From Magnetospirillum sp902729445 (GTDB lineage: Bacteria; Pseudomonadota; Alphaproteobacteria; Rhodospirillales; Magnetospirillaceae): DNA of 64,000 nucleotides. The stretch lies in assembly GCF_902729445.1 (NCBI RefSeq), contig NZ_CACVCE010000072.1, positions 1-64,000 of the forward strand. The letters are read 5' to 3'. The stretch's first letter is position 1; each line of letters starts with the position of its first letter. Below, piece by piece: positions 8,276-23,200 of this stretch. The position numbers were made by a program, and so were the translations under genes. The notes under the pieces were generated by a model. It was not told the origin of the DNA. It worked only from the letters and a program-made list of their open reading frames with translations, and searched no databases.

Positions 8276-11200
8276 GTGCTAACCGTCAGGCCGGTGGTGC
8301 CGAAATCGACATCCAGCACCCAATTGCCCAAATCGTCGTCGTTCAGCCCGGTGATTTCGGCGAACGAACCAGACGCGCTTTCCCAGGTCATCAGCGCGGC
8401 GCTGCCGGCGGCGGCCTGGCTGTCGACGTTGGACAGGTCCAAGGAGCCGCCCAGCACGATGTCGCCATGGATCGCCAGCGTATCGCGGGAAGCCAGATTG
8501 CCGGTCATCGCCAACTCGACTTCCGAGTTGGCGCCCAGGGTGACGTTCCCCCAGATGTCGAAGCCGTGATAACTGGCCTCGTCGCCCGGCCGCAGCAGGC
8601 CGTTATTGGTGAAGCTGGCCCCTTCGACGTCCAACGCGCCGCCGCCGGTGATCAGGCCGGTATTGGTGAAGGTCGCCCCGGCCTTGTTGATGTCCAGGAA
8701 CGAGGTGCTGTCGATCTCGATGGTGCCGCTGCTGGTCAGGCTGTCGCCCGAGAATTCCAATTCACTGCCCGACATCCGCAAGAAGCCGCTGCTGATCATG
8801 GTGGCGGCATCGATGATGTGGCGCGCGCCGGTGCTGTTCGACATCGCCACGATGTCGCCCTGGTTGGTGAAGGTGCCGCCGGTGACATGCAAGGTGGCGC
8901 TCTGGCCGCCGACACCGCCGTCGGTCAGCTGGATCTGGCCGGTATTGGTGAAGGCGTGGGTGATATTCAGCCGCGCCGCCCCGGTGATGCCGTTGACCTC
9001 GATGACGCCTTGTTCGCTGCCAGCGCCCAGCGGTGCCAGCTCGATGGCGGTCGAGATGGTGCTGTCGCCCTTGACGGTCAGCTTGCCCGTTCCGCTCAGG
9101 GCCAAGGTGCCGCTGCCGGCCAGGGTGCCGCCGCTCATGACGTTGGCGCCGCCGTTTGAATTCACTTCCAAGCGACGGTTCAAGGTGGCGGTCTCGCCGG
9201 CCACCATGTTCATCTGCAGGACGCCATCGATTGTGGTGGTGCCGGTGCCGGCCATGGTGCCGCCGACGAAAGCCAAGGTGCCGTCGACATTCAGGTTGCC
9301 GGTTCCGGTCAGGGTGCCGGTATCGTCGATCGCCAGGCCCGAGATGCCGCTGACCATGCCCTGGCCGTTCAAGGTCAGGGTGCCGCCGGTGACGGACAGG
9401 GTGCCGCCGACGCGCAGACCATCGATCGTCAGGCTTTCGCCGTTGCCCAGGGTCGCCCCGGCCAGGCCGACGATGGCGGTCTGCGTCGCGGTGGGCAGGA
9501 TGTCGCCGGTCCAGTTGGCGGCGGTGGCGATCGAGCCGGCATTGTCCATCGTCACGCCATTCACCAGATTCATGGTGACGGTGACGCTGGTGGCGCCATA
9601 ACTAAGCGACGCCGTCCAGTCGCTGCCCAAATCGTGGGTCACGCCACTGAAGGTGCCGACCTTGCTGCCATAGGTCATGATGGTGATCTGCTCGCCGGCG
9701 AACGGCACGTAGTCCCTGAAATCCAGGACCACCTGGCCGGCCAGATTGGCCACGCCCGACACATGCAGTTCGTCGTTGGTGGCGATGTTCGCCGCATAGC
9801 CGTAGACGTCGGAATGCAGGATCGAGCCCGAGGTCAATGTCACCCCGCCGGTCACCGACATGATCCACGAAGCGTCGATTCCCGCGACTCCGGCGTCGAT
9901 GGTGCCGCTGCTGGTCAAGCTGGCGCCGTTGGTCAGGACGATGGTGCCGCCGCCGGTCAGCGTGCCGGTATTGGTCAGGCTGGTGTTGTTCAGCGTCAGG
10001 GTGCTTTGGCCGACCGACAAGGTGCCGGCATTGGCGAAGGTGCCGTTGTTCACCTTCAGCCAGTTCTCCAGATTGAACTGGCCCTGGTTGGTGATGGTGC
10101 CGCCGGTGATGAAGTTGCCGTCATCAGTGCCGGAGATCAGCACGGTGCCGCTGGCGGCATTGGTGAACTGGGCGCCGCCGGTAAAGGTCAGGCCGGTGTC
10201 GAAGGCATCCCCAAACTCGTCGATCAGGATCAGATCGCCATGATTGATCAGATCGACCGCGGTGCCGCTGAAGGTGACGTTGGTGGCGTGGCCGCTGATC
10301 CCCCGGACGGTCAGGTCGCCGGTAGTGGCGTTGACCAGGTCGGTCTGGAAGGTGTCGTCGGCGGTGTCCAGGTACAACGTCCCGGCATTGGTGAAGGACT
10401 GGCCGATCACGGTGACGGTGCCATCCATCCACAACCTGTCGCCGGTGGCGTTGTGGGTATAGCCCGAGCCCAGGATCTCGACGGTCTGGGTGCCGATCAG
10501 GTCGGTGACACCCGAGCCGGCCCAGGTCACACCGGTTCCCGACAGATAGACGGTACCGGTGCCGGCGGCCGCGCCGATGGTCAAGGTCTTGTCCAAGGCG
10601 ACGTCGATGGTGCCGCTGGCCACGGCGAAGCTTGTGCCCGAATTGTCGATGGTCAGATCGTAATCGACGTCGATGGTGCCGCCGGCATTGGTGACGATGC
10701 CGGCGATCTTGCGGATGCCGGTGACACCGGTCGCCGCGGCCGAATGGATGATGCCGCCGGTGAGGTTGGTCAGGGTGGACGAGTTGCCCATGGTCAAAGT
10801 GGCCGAGCCCGTCGCGGCCGCCACGGCCGAGAACTCGATGGTGCCCGAATTGGCCAGACCGCCATTGAAGGTCGGCCCCACCGCACCGGCCACCTGCTGG
10901 CGCAGATCGATCAGACCGGTCGAGGCGTTGACCACCGCCGCGTTGAAGACGTCGTTGGCGTCGGTGAAGCGCAGGACGTCCTGGTTGGTGAAGGTGCCGC
11001 CATTGACGGTGACGTTGCCGCTCATGGTCAAGGTGGCGGTGTTGGCCGCCTTCAGGGTGAAGCCGTTGGTGGCGTCAACCGCAACGGTCTGGGTTCCCGC
11101 CAAATCGATGGTGCCGGTGCCGGTCAGGTTCAGGTTGGCGCCGTTCAAGGTGATGGTGCCACCCGCCCCGCCGCTGATGGCCAGGGTGGCGCCCGCACCG

Positions 11201-14200
11201 ACGTCGATGGTGCCGCTGGTGAGCGCGGCGACCGCCTGGTCATTGCTGATCTGCAGCTTCGAGTTGGCCGCGACCGACAGCGTGCCGCCAGCATTGGTGA
11301 AATTGCCGCCGATGATGTTGGCATCATTGGTCGAGGCGGTGCTGGAACTGATGGTGCCGCCGCTGGCATTGGTCAGCACCGCCCCCATGGTGAACGTCAT
11401 CGAGGCATAGCGGCCGACGGTGGCGCCCGAAATCTCGATATTGCCCTGGTTGGTCAGGTTGGCCTTGACCGTCATCTGCGGGTTGGAGCCCCCGGACAGC
11501 TGGCGCACCCGGATGGTGCCGGTATTGGTGGTGGCCAAGCCCAGCGTGCCGTACGAGACATCGCTGACCTGAAGCGTGCCGGCATTGGTCAAGGTCCCGA
11601 GGCCGGTCAGTTCGCCCGTCGCCAGGTTGATGGTGCCGCCCGCCGCCACCGAGGCGCCGTGGGCCACCGTCACCTTGCCCATATCCAGATTCAGGGTGCC
11701 GGTGCTGGCGATTGCGACGGAATCGGCGCGCCCATCGACCGCCGACGGCACGATGACGGTGCCGGCCACCGAGACGACGCTGTCGCTGTCGGCGTAATCC
11801 TGGCCCATCATGTACCACGAGGTGGTGGTGCCCGCCGGGATGGTGATGGAAGCCGGGCCGTTATCCGCGGTGACGGTGATGCTGATGGTCTTGGTTGAAA
11901 GCGTCGCCCCGGCATTGGCGGTCTCGCGCGCGCCAAGGGTGAAGCTGTCGGTGCCGTACCAGTCGGCGTCGGGGGTGTAGGTCAGCGTGCCGTCGGCGGC
12001 CAGGGTCACCGTGCCGTGCGCCGCCTGGCTGACGATGGAATAGGTCAGTGCGTCGCCATTGTCGTCCTTGGCGAAGGCGCGGCCGTGGAAGGCGGTGTCT
12101 TCCTTGATGGAAATGGATTCGTCGTACAAGGCCGGCTTGGCGCTGATCATCGCGGCACCGCCAGCGATGGTGCCGGCCAATCCGCCCGCCACCATGTTGG
12201 GGGCCGAGGTCCCCGAGATGTCGTCCAGCAGCCAGTTGGCCACCAATCCCGGTTCGTCGTTGCCGACGCGGCTGTTGATGCCAGAGATGATCTCGGCATT
12301 GCTGCGGGCGACGTCCCAGATGCGCACGTCGCCGATGGCGCCGACGAAGCCGCCGCCGATGGTGACGGTGTCGGTAGCCGGATCGGGCGCCGCCGGTGCG
12401 GTGGTGACGTTGTTGTAAGTCCCCACCAGCGTCGCCTGAACGCCATCGACATACAGCTTGAAGGTGCCGTTCTCGCGCACCAGGGCGAAGTGATGCCAGG
12501 CGCCGGGGTCCAGCGTCACGCCGGTCGCCTCGAGCGTGGCCAGGCCACCCACGGACACCACCGGATGGACGGCGGCCAGCGCCGCCGTGCTCTGGACCAG
12601 GATGCCGGCGCCGCGCAACGAACCATTGCCGTTATAGACGATGGTGCCGCCGTTGGCGACGGCCGAGGAATCGTAGCGGCTCCATGCTTCCATGGTGAAG
12701 TTGTCGGTCTTGACGCTGGCCGGGTCATCGACGGTGATGCTTTGACTGATCGAGGTCAGACCCAGGGCGCGGCCGGTATGGTTGATCCAGGTCGGATCGG
12801 CCCCGTCGGTGGCGCCGGACGCGCCCAGCATCAGCGACGGACCGCCGGAATTGATCGCGTTGATGGTCCCGTCGCCAAGGGTGTCGAAGGTCCACGACCC
12901 CACCAGATGATCGACGTCCTCGGGCTCCTTCAGGCGCCAGCTGTCGCTGATCTCCCAGCCGGTGCGGGTGTCGTTCCACAGCCGGACATTGTCGATCTCG
13001 CCCAGGAAATTGTTGGACCCGTCGCTCTTGCCGACCACGAAGCCCAGGGCCGTATTGGACAGGCTGACATTGGTGCCGGAGGTGCTGCCCCAGCGCGAGC
13101 CGTTGACGAACAAGGTCAGGCTGCCTTGGTCGTAATTGACCGCGACATGGGTCCAGGTCCCGGCAGTGGCGGTATAGCCGGTCGAATAAAGTCCCGAGCC
13201 GCCGGCATTGTTGGTATAGGCGATCACCAACTGTCCGGCACTATCGAGATAGGCCTTGAAGGCGGTCGGCGTACCGGCGCTATCGGCCAAGCCCCACAGG
13301 TCGCGCTGGGCGCCCAGCGACTGCACGGCGAAGTCCAGTTCCACCGCGAAACGGTTGGTGATGGTGCCGGCGGTCAGGTTGGTCTGGGCATAATCGCCGC
13401 CATCGAACTTCAGCGCGGCGCCCGTCGCCGACACGCCCTGCAGCCAGGTGCTGTCTTCGACGTTGACGGCGATGGTCTGGGTCTTGGTGACGCCGTCCTT
13501 GGTGACCGAGGCAGTGAAGCTGTCGGCGCCGGCATAACCGGCTGCGGGCGTGTAGACATAGCTGCCGTCGGCATTGACGGTGACGGTGCCGTGCGCGGTG
13601 GCGACGTTGGAAAGGGTTTGCCAGGTCACCCCGGTCTCGCCCGCGGCCCACAACTGGCCGGCGGTCGGCTGGCCTTCCTGCGCCCAGATCTCCAGGCTGC
13701 CGATGTCGGGGGCCTGCTGGGTGGTATAGCTGGCGGTGCCGGTCAGGGTGCCGTCGTAATTGCCGGCGGCATAATCATTGGCGGTGCCGTCCAGGCGCCA
13801 ATAAGCGGTCAGGTTGCTTTCGGTGCCTTCCAGCGGGCCGCTCATCGCCGACTTGATCTGGCCGGTGGACAAGGCGGTGTTCCACACCCGCACCTCGCCG
13901 ATGGCGCCCAGGAAAGTCTGCTCGGCCAGGGCCAGCGTGTTGGTGCCGCCGATGGTGGTCGCCCCGGTCGGGGTCACCGGTACGGCTGTGGTGGTGCCGG
14001 TCAGGGCCACCGACACGCCATCGACATACAGCGACCAGGTGGTGGCGTTGCGCACGATGGCGTAATGGTGCCACTCGCCGGTGTTGATGGTGGTGGTGCT
14101 GGCGACCAGATTGGCGCTGCCGCTGGCGAACACCGCCGGATGGCCCTGGTAAAGGGTCAGGCCGTAGCCGTTGGCCGAATTGGGATCGCCATTGTAGAAG

Positions 14201-17200
14201 ACGATCTGCGACGCCGACGGGTTGGCGGTATCCAGACGCGCCCAGGCTTCCATGGTCACCGTGCTGGTGGCGCTGGTGACCAGGGTCCCGGCCGAGACAA
14301 AGGAGCCGGTCGCGCTGAAATCCAGCGCCCTGTCGGGCGGGTTGATCACCACCGGCGCGGTCGTGCCGGTGCCCAGGTTCAGGTCGTTGTCGGCGCCGGC
14401 ATGATCGGCGATTGCGGTGCCGTTATAGGAATCGAAGGTGTAGTTGACCAGCAACGATCCGTCGTGGTCATAGACCGTCTTGTCGAAATTCGCCGCGATC
14501 TCCTCGGCCGAGCGGACATCCGACCAGATGCGGACATTGTCGAGCTGACCGTTGAAATTGTTGGTGCCGTCGGGGAAGACGGCGCGCCCGATCTCCATCG
14601 GACCGGTGCCGATGAAATCTCCGGTGGCTTTGTCTCGCGCCACCTCGACGCCGTTGCGATAGAGGATGCGGGTATTGGTGGCGGCATCGTAGGTGCCGGC
14701 CCAATGCACCCACTCGCCCACGCCGGTTCCCGGAGCGGTATAGGTCAGGTCGTCATAGGCGAAGCCGAACTTGAACTGATTGCTGCCGATATAGCCGACA
14801 TGCAGCAATCCGTCGGTGGGTACCGTTCCGGTCGACTGCCCCCCGACGCTCAACGCCAGGTCGGCGTCGGTCGAAGACGAACGGTTGGCCCAGAATTCCC
14901 AGCTGAACGACTGGCTGGCAAGATTGACGGTGCCGCCGACGGTGCCGTAATCGTCGCTGCCGTCCAGCTTCAACTGGCCGCCGGCATCGCCAACGCCGGC
15001 GATGGCCAGCTGGCTTTCGCCCTTGACGGTGATGGTCTTGCTGGTGACGGTCTGGCCGTCGGTGGCCTGCACGGTGAAGCTGTCGTCGCCGGCATAGCCG
15101 GCTGTCGGCTTGTATACGAAGGAACCATCGGCCAGCACGCTGACGGTGCCATGTGCGGTGGCGGTATTGGTCTGGGCGATCCAGGTCAGGCTGTCGCCGG
15201 CCATCGGGTCCCAGCCCAGCAGGTTGCCGCTGACGACGCCGTTGGTCTGGACGTGGATGATGTCATCGACGATATCGGGCAGCACCGTGACCGCGACCGG
15301 ATCGCCGCCGATGGTCCCATCGGCAATCCCCTTAAGGTCGGGGGCGACGCCGCCTGCCACGTTGTCCAGGCGCCAGTTGCTGATCAGCCCGGTCTCGGTG
15401 CCGGCCAGCCGCTCGTTCATCGCGCCCTGGATGTCGGACTGGCTGCGCGCACTGTTCCACAGACGCAGGTCGGCCACATCGCCGGCAAAGGCCTGCGACG
15501 AGTCCGACGCTGGCGACAGGTTGCCCACGGTCATGCCGGTATTGGCCACCGGGACCGTCGCCACCGAGCCCACCAACACACCATCAAGATACAAAGTGGC
15601 GGTACCGGGCCCATAGCTCAGGGCGGCATGGTGCCACATGCCGTCGGCGACCGTATTGGTACTGGTGATCATCGGCCAGCCGCTGCCGTTATAGGTTTCC
15701 GCCCGCAGCGTGCCGTCCGACTGCACCAGCAGCGAGAAAGGCTGGCTGTGGATGATGCGGCTGACCGAGTTCGAAGTGTCGGTGGTCTTGAACCACGTCT
15801 CCACCGTCCAGGCCGAGGTATGATAGGCAGCGTTGTCGGCGATCGCGATGCTGTCGTTGATTCCGTCCAACCGAACCGCCTCGACCGGCGGCGCGACGAT
15901 GTCCGGCGCCGTCGAGCCGCTGGCGGTCAGCGCGATCGAGCTGCCGGCGGAATCGGCCAGCGGATTGGCGCCGTCGAAGGTCCAGTTGGCCAGAAGGCCC
16001 GGCTCGTTCTCGGACAGCGTGGTCTGGAAATTATCGGCGATCTGACCGGCCGAGCGCACGCCCGACCAGATGCGGACGTCATCGACGCTGCCACTGAATT
16101 GGTTGCCGGCCCACGAGGTCTTGCCGATCAGCAGGGCGCCGGTGCCGGTATAATCGGCCGAGGCGGTGTCGCGCATCACCTCGACGCCGTTCTTGTAAAG
16201 AATACGGGTGTTGGTGGTGGCATCGTACGACCCGGCCCAATGCACCCATTCGCCGACACTGTCACCTTGCGGGTCGGTGTAGGTCAAATCGACGCTATAG
16301 AACGAATAGCTGAAAACGCTGCCCGAACTATAACCGACCTGCAGGCCGGTCCCCGCCCCAGCCGTCCCCTGCCCCAGGACGAAGTCGTTGGTGCTTGCCG
16401 AGGCGCGGTTGGCCCAGAATTCCCAGGTGAACGACTTGCCCGACAGGTCAACGACGCCGGCCGCGGTGGCGGCGTAATCATCGATTCCGTCGAACTGGGC
16501 GAAGCTGCCGGCGACGTTGGCGCCGTCGATCTCGGTGGTGTCGGCGACGGTGACGCTGAAGGCTTGGCTGGTGGTGGCGGTGCCGTCCGACACCTGAATG
16601 GTGAAGGCATCGGCGCCGACATAGCCGAACTTCGGCAGATAGACGAAGGACCCGTCGGCGTTCACCGTCAGAGTGCCGTGGGCGGGCGCCCCGGTCACGC
16701 TGTAGCTTGCCGGTTGGGTGGCATCGGCGTCGGTCACCGAGACCGCGCCGAACAGCGGCACGTCCTCGTCGGTGGTCAGCACCGTCGCGGCCGGCGGGGC
16801 ATAGCTGCCCTCGGTCATATCGACGTGGTTGACCAGATCCGACCCGCTGTTCAGCGGCCAATAGCCGACCAGATGGTCCTCGTCGCCAGCCAGGCGAGTG
16901 GTGCGATCGGCGGCGATGTCGGCCTGCACGCGCACCTTGTCCCACACCCGGACGTCGGCCATTTCCACGGCGGCGAAGGTGGTGCCGGCATTGTTGACGC
17001 CCATTTGCAGCGCACCGACCACGCCCGAGAAATTGGCCCCGGCCGAGATGGTGGCATTGCCGGTGGCGACACCATCGACATAGACCGTCACCGTGCGGGC
17101 GGTGGCGTCATAGGTATAGGCGACATGGTGCCAGTTGCCGTCATTGACCGAGGCCGTGCTGGCCAGTTCGGTGTAATGCGCGGCGTCCAGATAAAGCCCG

Positions 17201-20200
17201 ACCATCGGCTTGCCGGCACTGTTTAGCACCAGTTGCATCGAATTGAGCGGATCGGAGGCGGCGTCGGGCATGCTGACCAGGCCGGCCCAGCCCTCGGAAT
17301 AACCAGGCGCGGTGCGCACCCAGGTCTCGACCGTGTGCGAGCCAAGCTTGATGACTTCGGTGCTGCGGATGACGTCGTCGGTGCCGTCGAACTTGGCGAC
17401 ATTGGTGGCCCCTTCCAGGGCCAAAGTCCCGGTCGGCGCGCCAAAAGTGGTGCCGCCCTGGGCGGTCATGTCGCCGGCGATGGTGCCGGGCACGACATTG
17501 TCGGACACCTGGCTGCCGAAACCTTCGTTCAGCGGCAGATAGGTCTGAAGCCCGGTCTCGGTGCCGGTCAGGCGGGTGTTCATGCCGCCGCTGACCTCGC
17601 CCGCCGTGCGCACCGTATTCCACAGCCGCACATCGGCGATCTGGCCGGTGAAGGCATCGACGCCGTCGCTGCCCACGCCCACCACCACCGGGCCGTCGAA
17701 CCGCGAGCCGGACCACATGTTCGATGTGCCGCCATTGCTGGCGGTTCCGGCCTGCAGTGTTCCGTCGGTGTAAATCGAAAGGGTCTGGCTGCTGACATCG
17801 AAGCTGAAGGCGACATGGTGCCAGTTGCCGTTGTCCAGGCCCGTCTGGGTCGTGACCAACGACTTCCACGAGCCCATCTGATCGACCACGGTGGCCTTGA
17901 TGCTGCCGTCGGCCAACAGGCGCACATCGACCTTGCTGCCACCGCCAACATCGTACAAGCCGACGATGCCCTGATCGACCGCGCTGGCCGGGGCGCGGAA
18001 CCACGCCTCGAAGGTGTGCGAGCCGACCAGCATGGTCTTGTCGGTGATCACCCGCTGGTCGCCGGCGAACGACAAAACCTTGGCGGAATCGACAAGGGTC
18101 AGGCCGGTACCGGTGGGTGCGCCCCAGGTCGGGCCGCCCAGCAGATAGCCGCTATAGCCGTCATGCAAGCCCGAGACGCCGGTATCGAGGGTGCTGCCCA
18201 CCGCCTCGTCCATGGTCCAATAGCGCAGCAGGCCGGGCTCGGCCCCGCTCATGCGGATGTCCTTCTGGACATTGATGGTGGCCGCGCTCAGGGCCTCGTT
18301 CCAGATGCGCAGATCGCTCATCTGGCCGGTCAGATAGTTCGCGGCACCGCTCGGGCCGAACTGGGCGCCGGCGCTCCACACCATCTGGGTGTCGTCCAAC
18401 AGGTCGTTGACCACGGTCGCGCTGCCGGCCGAGACGCCGTTCAGGTAAAGGGTCTTGGTCTGGACATCGGGCGAGGAATCGTATGCCGCCGCCACATGCA
18501 CCCACTGGCCGGCGGTGACCGCCGAACCGGCCGTCACCGTCTGCGTGGCCCCGGTGGCGTCCATGGTGGTGAACGAGATGATGCCCGAGGCGTTGACGGT
18601 CAGGTCGAAGGCGCCCGACCGCGACAGCAAGGTCTGGGTGCCGGTCAGCGAGCCGACCTTGACCCAGAACTCGACGGTCGCGGTACTGCCGATGCCCGCG
18701 ATGTCGCCGAAGGCGATGCGGTCATTGCCGTCGAAGGTGGCGACAGTGGTGGCGCCCACGATCCCCAGCCCGGTCCCGGTGGCCGCCGCCAGGGTGGCGC
18801 CGTCCAGCACGGCCATGCCGACAAGGTTGGTGCCTTCGCCGTCCGCCAGCGGCCAATAGCCGATCAGGTCCGGCGTGGCCGGCGTCGGCGCATAGGTCAT
18901 GACGTCAATCACGTCATTGGCACTCATGCCCTTGTGCCAGATGCGGGTCTCGGCCAGCTCGCCATGGAAATTCTGGGTGCCCACCGCGCTCGCGCCGATC
19001 AGCACCGTCCCGTCCGAGGGGGTCATGCTGCCGGTCGTGTTGGTCACGCTGACTTCGCTGCCATTGATGTACAGATGAACGGTGCCGCCCACCCGTGTCG
19101 CCACCACATGCTGCCAATCGCCGGCCTGGGGCTGGACGGTCGATACCGAGGTGGCATGGCCGCCGCACAGAACATTGTACTTCCCGGTCGAGTCCAGGAA
19201 GACACCGAACCCGTTGCCGTCTGAATTGCCATTGAACACGATGACTTGCGAATCAGCGGTGATCGTGCCGTCCCACTTGACCCAGCTTTCGACGGAAACG
19301 TCGCCGGTATAGGGCTCGCCCGATACCTGGGTGACCAAGCCGTTCCTACCGGAGAAATCGGTGCCGACGACCGGCGGACGGAACAGGATCGGCTGGCTGG
19401 TCCCGGACCCCAGGCTCAACGGCGCGTCGTTGCCGGCGCGGTCGGGAATGGTGGTGGCGCCGGAATCCAGATTGTCGAAGCCCCAATTGATCACCAGGCC
19501 GCTTTCATTGCCGACCAGGGTCTTTTCCGCGTTCTGGGCGATCTGGGTCGCGCTGCGCGCGGTCGTCCACAGGCGGATGTCGTCGATCTGGCCGTCGAAC
19601 GGATTGGTGACCGTCGAGCCGCCGGCATTCATCGTCGCGCCGACCATCAGCGGGCGGGAATTGTCGAGATTGACACCGTAGCCCGAGGTCTGATCGACCT
19701 GCTGACCATCGACATAAAGGGTGAAGCTGTCGCCCGAGCGGGTCACCGCCACATGGGCCCATTGATCGACGTTCAAGGTCTGCGAGGTCAGCGAGCCCGC
19801 CGTCAGGCCCGGGGCCTGGAAGTCGAGATGGCCGGCATCCAGGCGCAGCGAGAAGCCCGAGCTGTCGCCCTGGAACGATTTGCCGACAATGACCTGGGTG
19901 CTGCCCAGGGTGTCGGGGCGAATCCACGCTTCGATGGTGAAGTCGCCGGTGCCGGTGTCGAACACGTCGCCGGCGCTGGCGTAATCGTTGATTCCGTCGA
20001 ACAGCAGGCTGGTGTTGCGGGTGATGGCGCCGGCGATCACCGGGGCGTCGTTGACGCCGGTCACGGTGACCGAGGCGACGCCCGTGCCGGTCTCGCCCTG
20101 CGCATCGATCACCGAATAGGTGAACTCGACGTTCCGAGTCTCGCCAGCCGCCATGGATTGCAAGGAAGCGTTGGGCGTGAACACCACATGGCCGTTGCCG

Positions 20201-23200
20201 TCCAGTGCCACCGTGCCGAGCCCTGCGTCCTTCGGCAGCATCGACACGCTGGTCATGGTCAGACCGCCGGCATCGGCGACATCGTTGGCCAGCAAGGTCG
20301 ATACGTTGATCGACAGAGGCGCATCCTCGGTCGTCGTGCCGGCCGCATCCACCGTGCCGGTCTGGATCGAAAGATCGTTCAGCGACAGGGTATGGTCGGT
20401 ACCGTTGGTCTGCTCGCGGTTGCTCAGCACCACGTAGCTGGTGGCCGGCGCGTAGGTGCTGGTCGCCGTCAACTCCGCCGTATTGGACGGATTGGTGGTA
20501 TCGACCACCGTGAAGCTGATGTTGGTGCCGTCGTCGGTGACCCGGAAGCGATAGGTGCTGCCGACATTCCAGGCGAGCGCGCCGTCACCGGTGACAGCCG
20601 ACAGGGTGCCGCCACCCAGATTCTGGATTGTCGCCCCGCCATTGTACCATGCCACCAGCGCGATACCGTCGGACGGCGCGCCGCTATTGCCGGAATTCGA
20701 TACCCCGCCGGTCCGCAGAGCAATCATCAGTCCGTCGTCGGTGCTGGCGACGAAGCTGCCCTCGATCACCAGCGGGTTGGTGGGCGTTCCGGCGAGTTGG
20801 CCGGCCGAGCGCAGAAGCTCGCGGTTGGTGATTTGCAGCGAGCCGCCGGATTCGACGATCGTGTCTTCGACACCGGTCGGGTTGGTGACGGGGGCAAGGG
20901 CCCCCTCGACCACCGTCCACTGGCTGCCGATCACCCCGTCATTGAAGCTGTCCGAGATCGACGCGACACCATTGATGACCGGCCTGTCGGTGACCGGCGT
21001 CACGGTGATGCTGGCGGTCTGAGCGGTGGCGCTAAACGCGGTGGTGCCGCCGCTGGCGGTGATGTTGACCACCTGGCCGCCACTGCCGGTGGTGCCGTCC
21101 CACGCCCGCCAGGTAAAGCTGGCGGTGCCGTTATAGTCGGCGTTCGGCACAAAGCGCACCATCGACGACTGAGTCAGGATCAGCGCCGATGCGTCGCTGC
21201 GGCTCCCCATCGCCGACCAGTTGGTGCCGCCATCGGTGCTGTACTGCCAGGCGCCGTGGCTGTTGTCGGTGCCGGTCACCGCGATGCCCAGCGAACCGGG
21301 CGCCAGCTCGGCATCGGTGGCGTGACCGGTCAGGAAGGTGCTGATGCCGTGGCCGGTCGGCGCAGCGTCTTCCACCATTGCCGGCAGGGTGGTGGCGCTG
21401 GTGACCACCGGGGCGTCATTCACCCCCGCCACCGAGATGGTGAAGGTCTTGTCGACCCACTGGCCGGCATGGTCGGTGGCGCGGATGGTGAACGTGTCGG
21501 ACGAATTGGCGGTGTTTGGCCAGTTCGCGGCCGGCCGGAAGGTCCAGTCACCGCTTTGCGACAGCAAAACCGTACCGTTGGTCGGCGCGGTGGAAACCGT
21601 CAGGGTCAGGGTCTCGCCATCGGGATCGGTCGCGGTCACGTGGCCACTGACCGAGGAATCCTCGAAGACCATGCGCGACAATCCGTCGGCCACCATGCCG
21701 GCGGCACTCTGCCAGGTCGGATCGGCCCCCGAGGTGCCGAAGACCAGGGGATGCGCGCCCGAGGTCTGGTCGGCGGCCTGGGTGCCCGAACCGTCGTCCA
21801 TCCGCCAATAACCGGCCAGGCCCGAGCTGGCGCCCGAGATCTGGTTGTCCATGTCGGTCTGGATCTGGGCCTGGCTGCGCGCCACGTTCCACACCCGCAA
21901 TTCGTCGACGGTGCCGGAGAACGAGGTCAGCGAGCCGTTGTTGATCGCCGTGCCGATGCCGGTCGAGCCGGTCGGCAGAACCGGAGCCGTCGCGGTATTG
22001 CCGGTCAGGCCGGTGGCCACGCCATCGAGATACAGCACCCAATTGGTGCCGTTATAGGTGGCGGCGACATGCTGCCAGCCGGTGGCGCTGGGGAATGCCG
22101 TCGATTCCAGCAGCGTCCCGCCGACCATGATACCGATATGGCCGTTATTGGGAGCGATCACCAGGCCATAGCCGTCGCTGCCGAAGGTGCCGTTATAGGC
22201 GATGACCTGGGTCGCGGCCTGGGTCGCGCCCTTGATCAAGGCCTCGATGGTGACGTTGGTCGTGGCGGTCGTGACCGGTGCCGCGGTCGCCGCGTACTTC
22301 GCCGGCCCGAGATTCAGCGCCGCCGCGCCGCCGGGCGCCTCGACACTCATGGTCGGCAAATCGTTGGTCGGCGTCACCTTGACGGCGATGGTCCGCGTCG
22401 CCACCGCACCCGAACTGTCGGTGGCGGTGATGGTGAAGCTGTCGGTGCCGTTGTAATTGTTCGCCGGCCAATAGGACCAGGTGCCGTTGGCCGACATCGT
22501 CACGCTGCCGTGCCCGGCCGGGCTGTTGATGGCGAAGGTCACCGAGCCGGCCACCGCGTCGGCATCGACCCATTGCAGGGCCGAACCGCTGAGCAGCGTG
22601 TCTTCCGAACCCACGGCGTAGGTGGCCTGATAGACGTCGCCATAAATCTGCAGAGTGTTGGCGTTGGCGCTGGAATCGGCGACCGTCGGACCCGTCAGGC
22701 TGCTGAGAGTGTAATTGGCCACCAAGCCGGTGGTGGATGACAGCGGGCCGTCCAGTCCGTCGACGATCTGGCTCTGGGTGCGCGCCGTGCTCCACACCCG
22801 CACTTCGTCGATCGAGCCCTTCAGTTCGGCATTGTTGACGAAGCCGCCGCCGGCGAAGGTCTGATTCTGGCCGATGACCAGCGCGCCGCCCGAACCGATC
22901 GAGCCGCCGGTATTGACGCCCGTGGCCGAGCCAGCCTGCACGCCATCCTTGAACAGCACCACCTGGCCGTCGCTGGCCCGCCAGGTCAGCGCCAGATGAT
23001 GCCATTCATTGGCGGCCACCGACACGGCGGGGGTCAAGGTCACCTGGGCGCCATCGACCATCGCCACCACCTGGTTGGCGTTGTTGATGGCCAGCACCAG
23101 CTTGCCGCCGTCGGGGGCGACATAGGACAACAGGGTCGAGGACTGACCGGCGGTCATACCGCCCAAAGACTTGGTCCACGCCTCGACGGTGATCTCGGTT

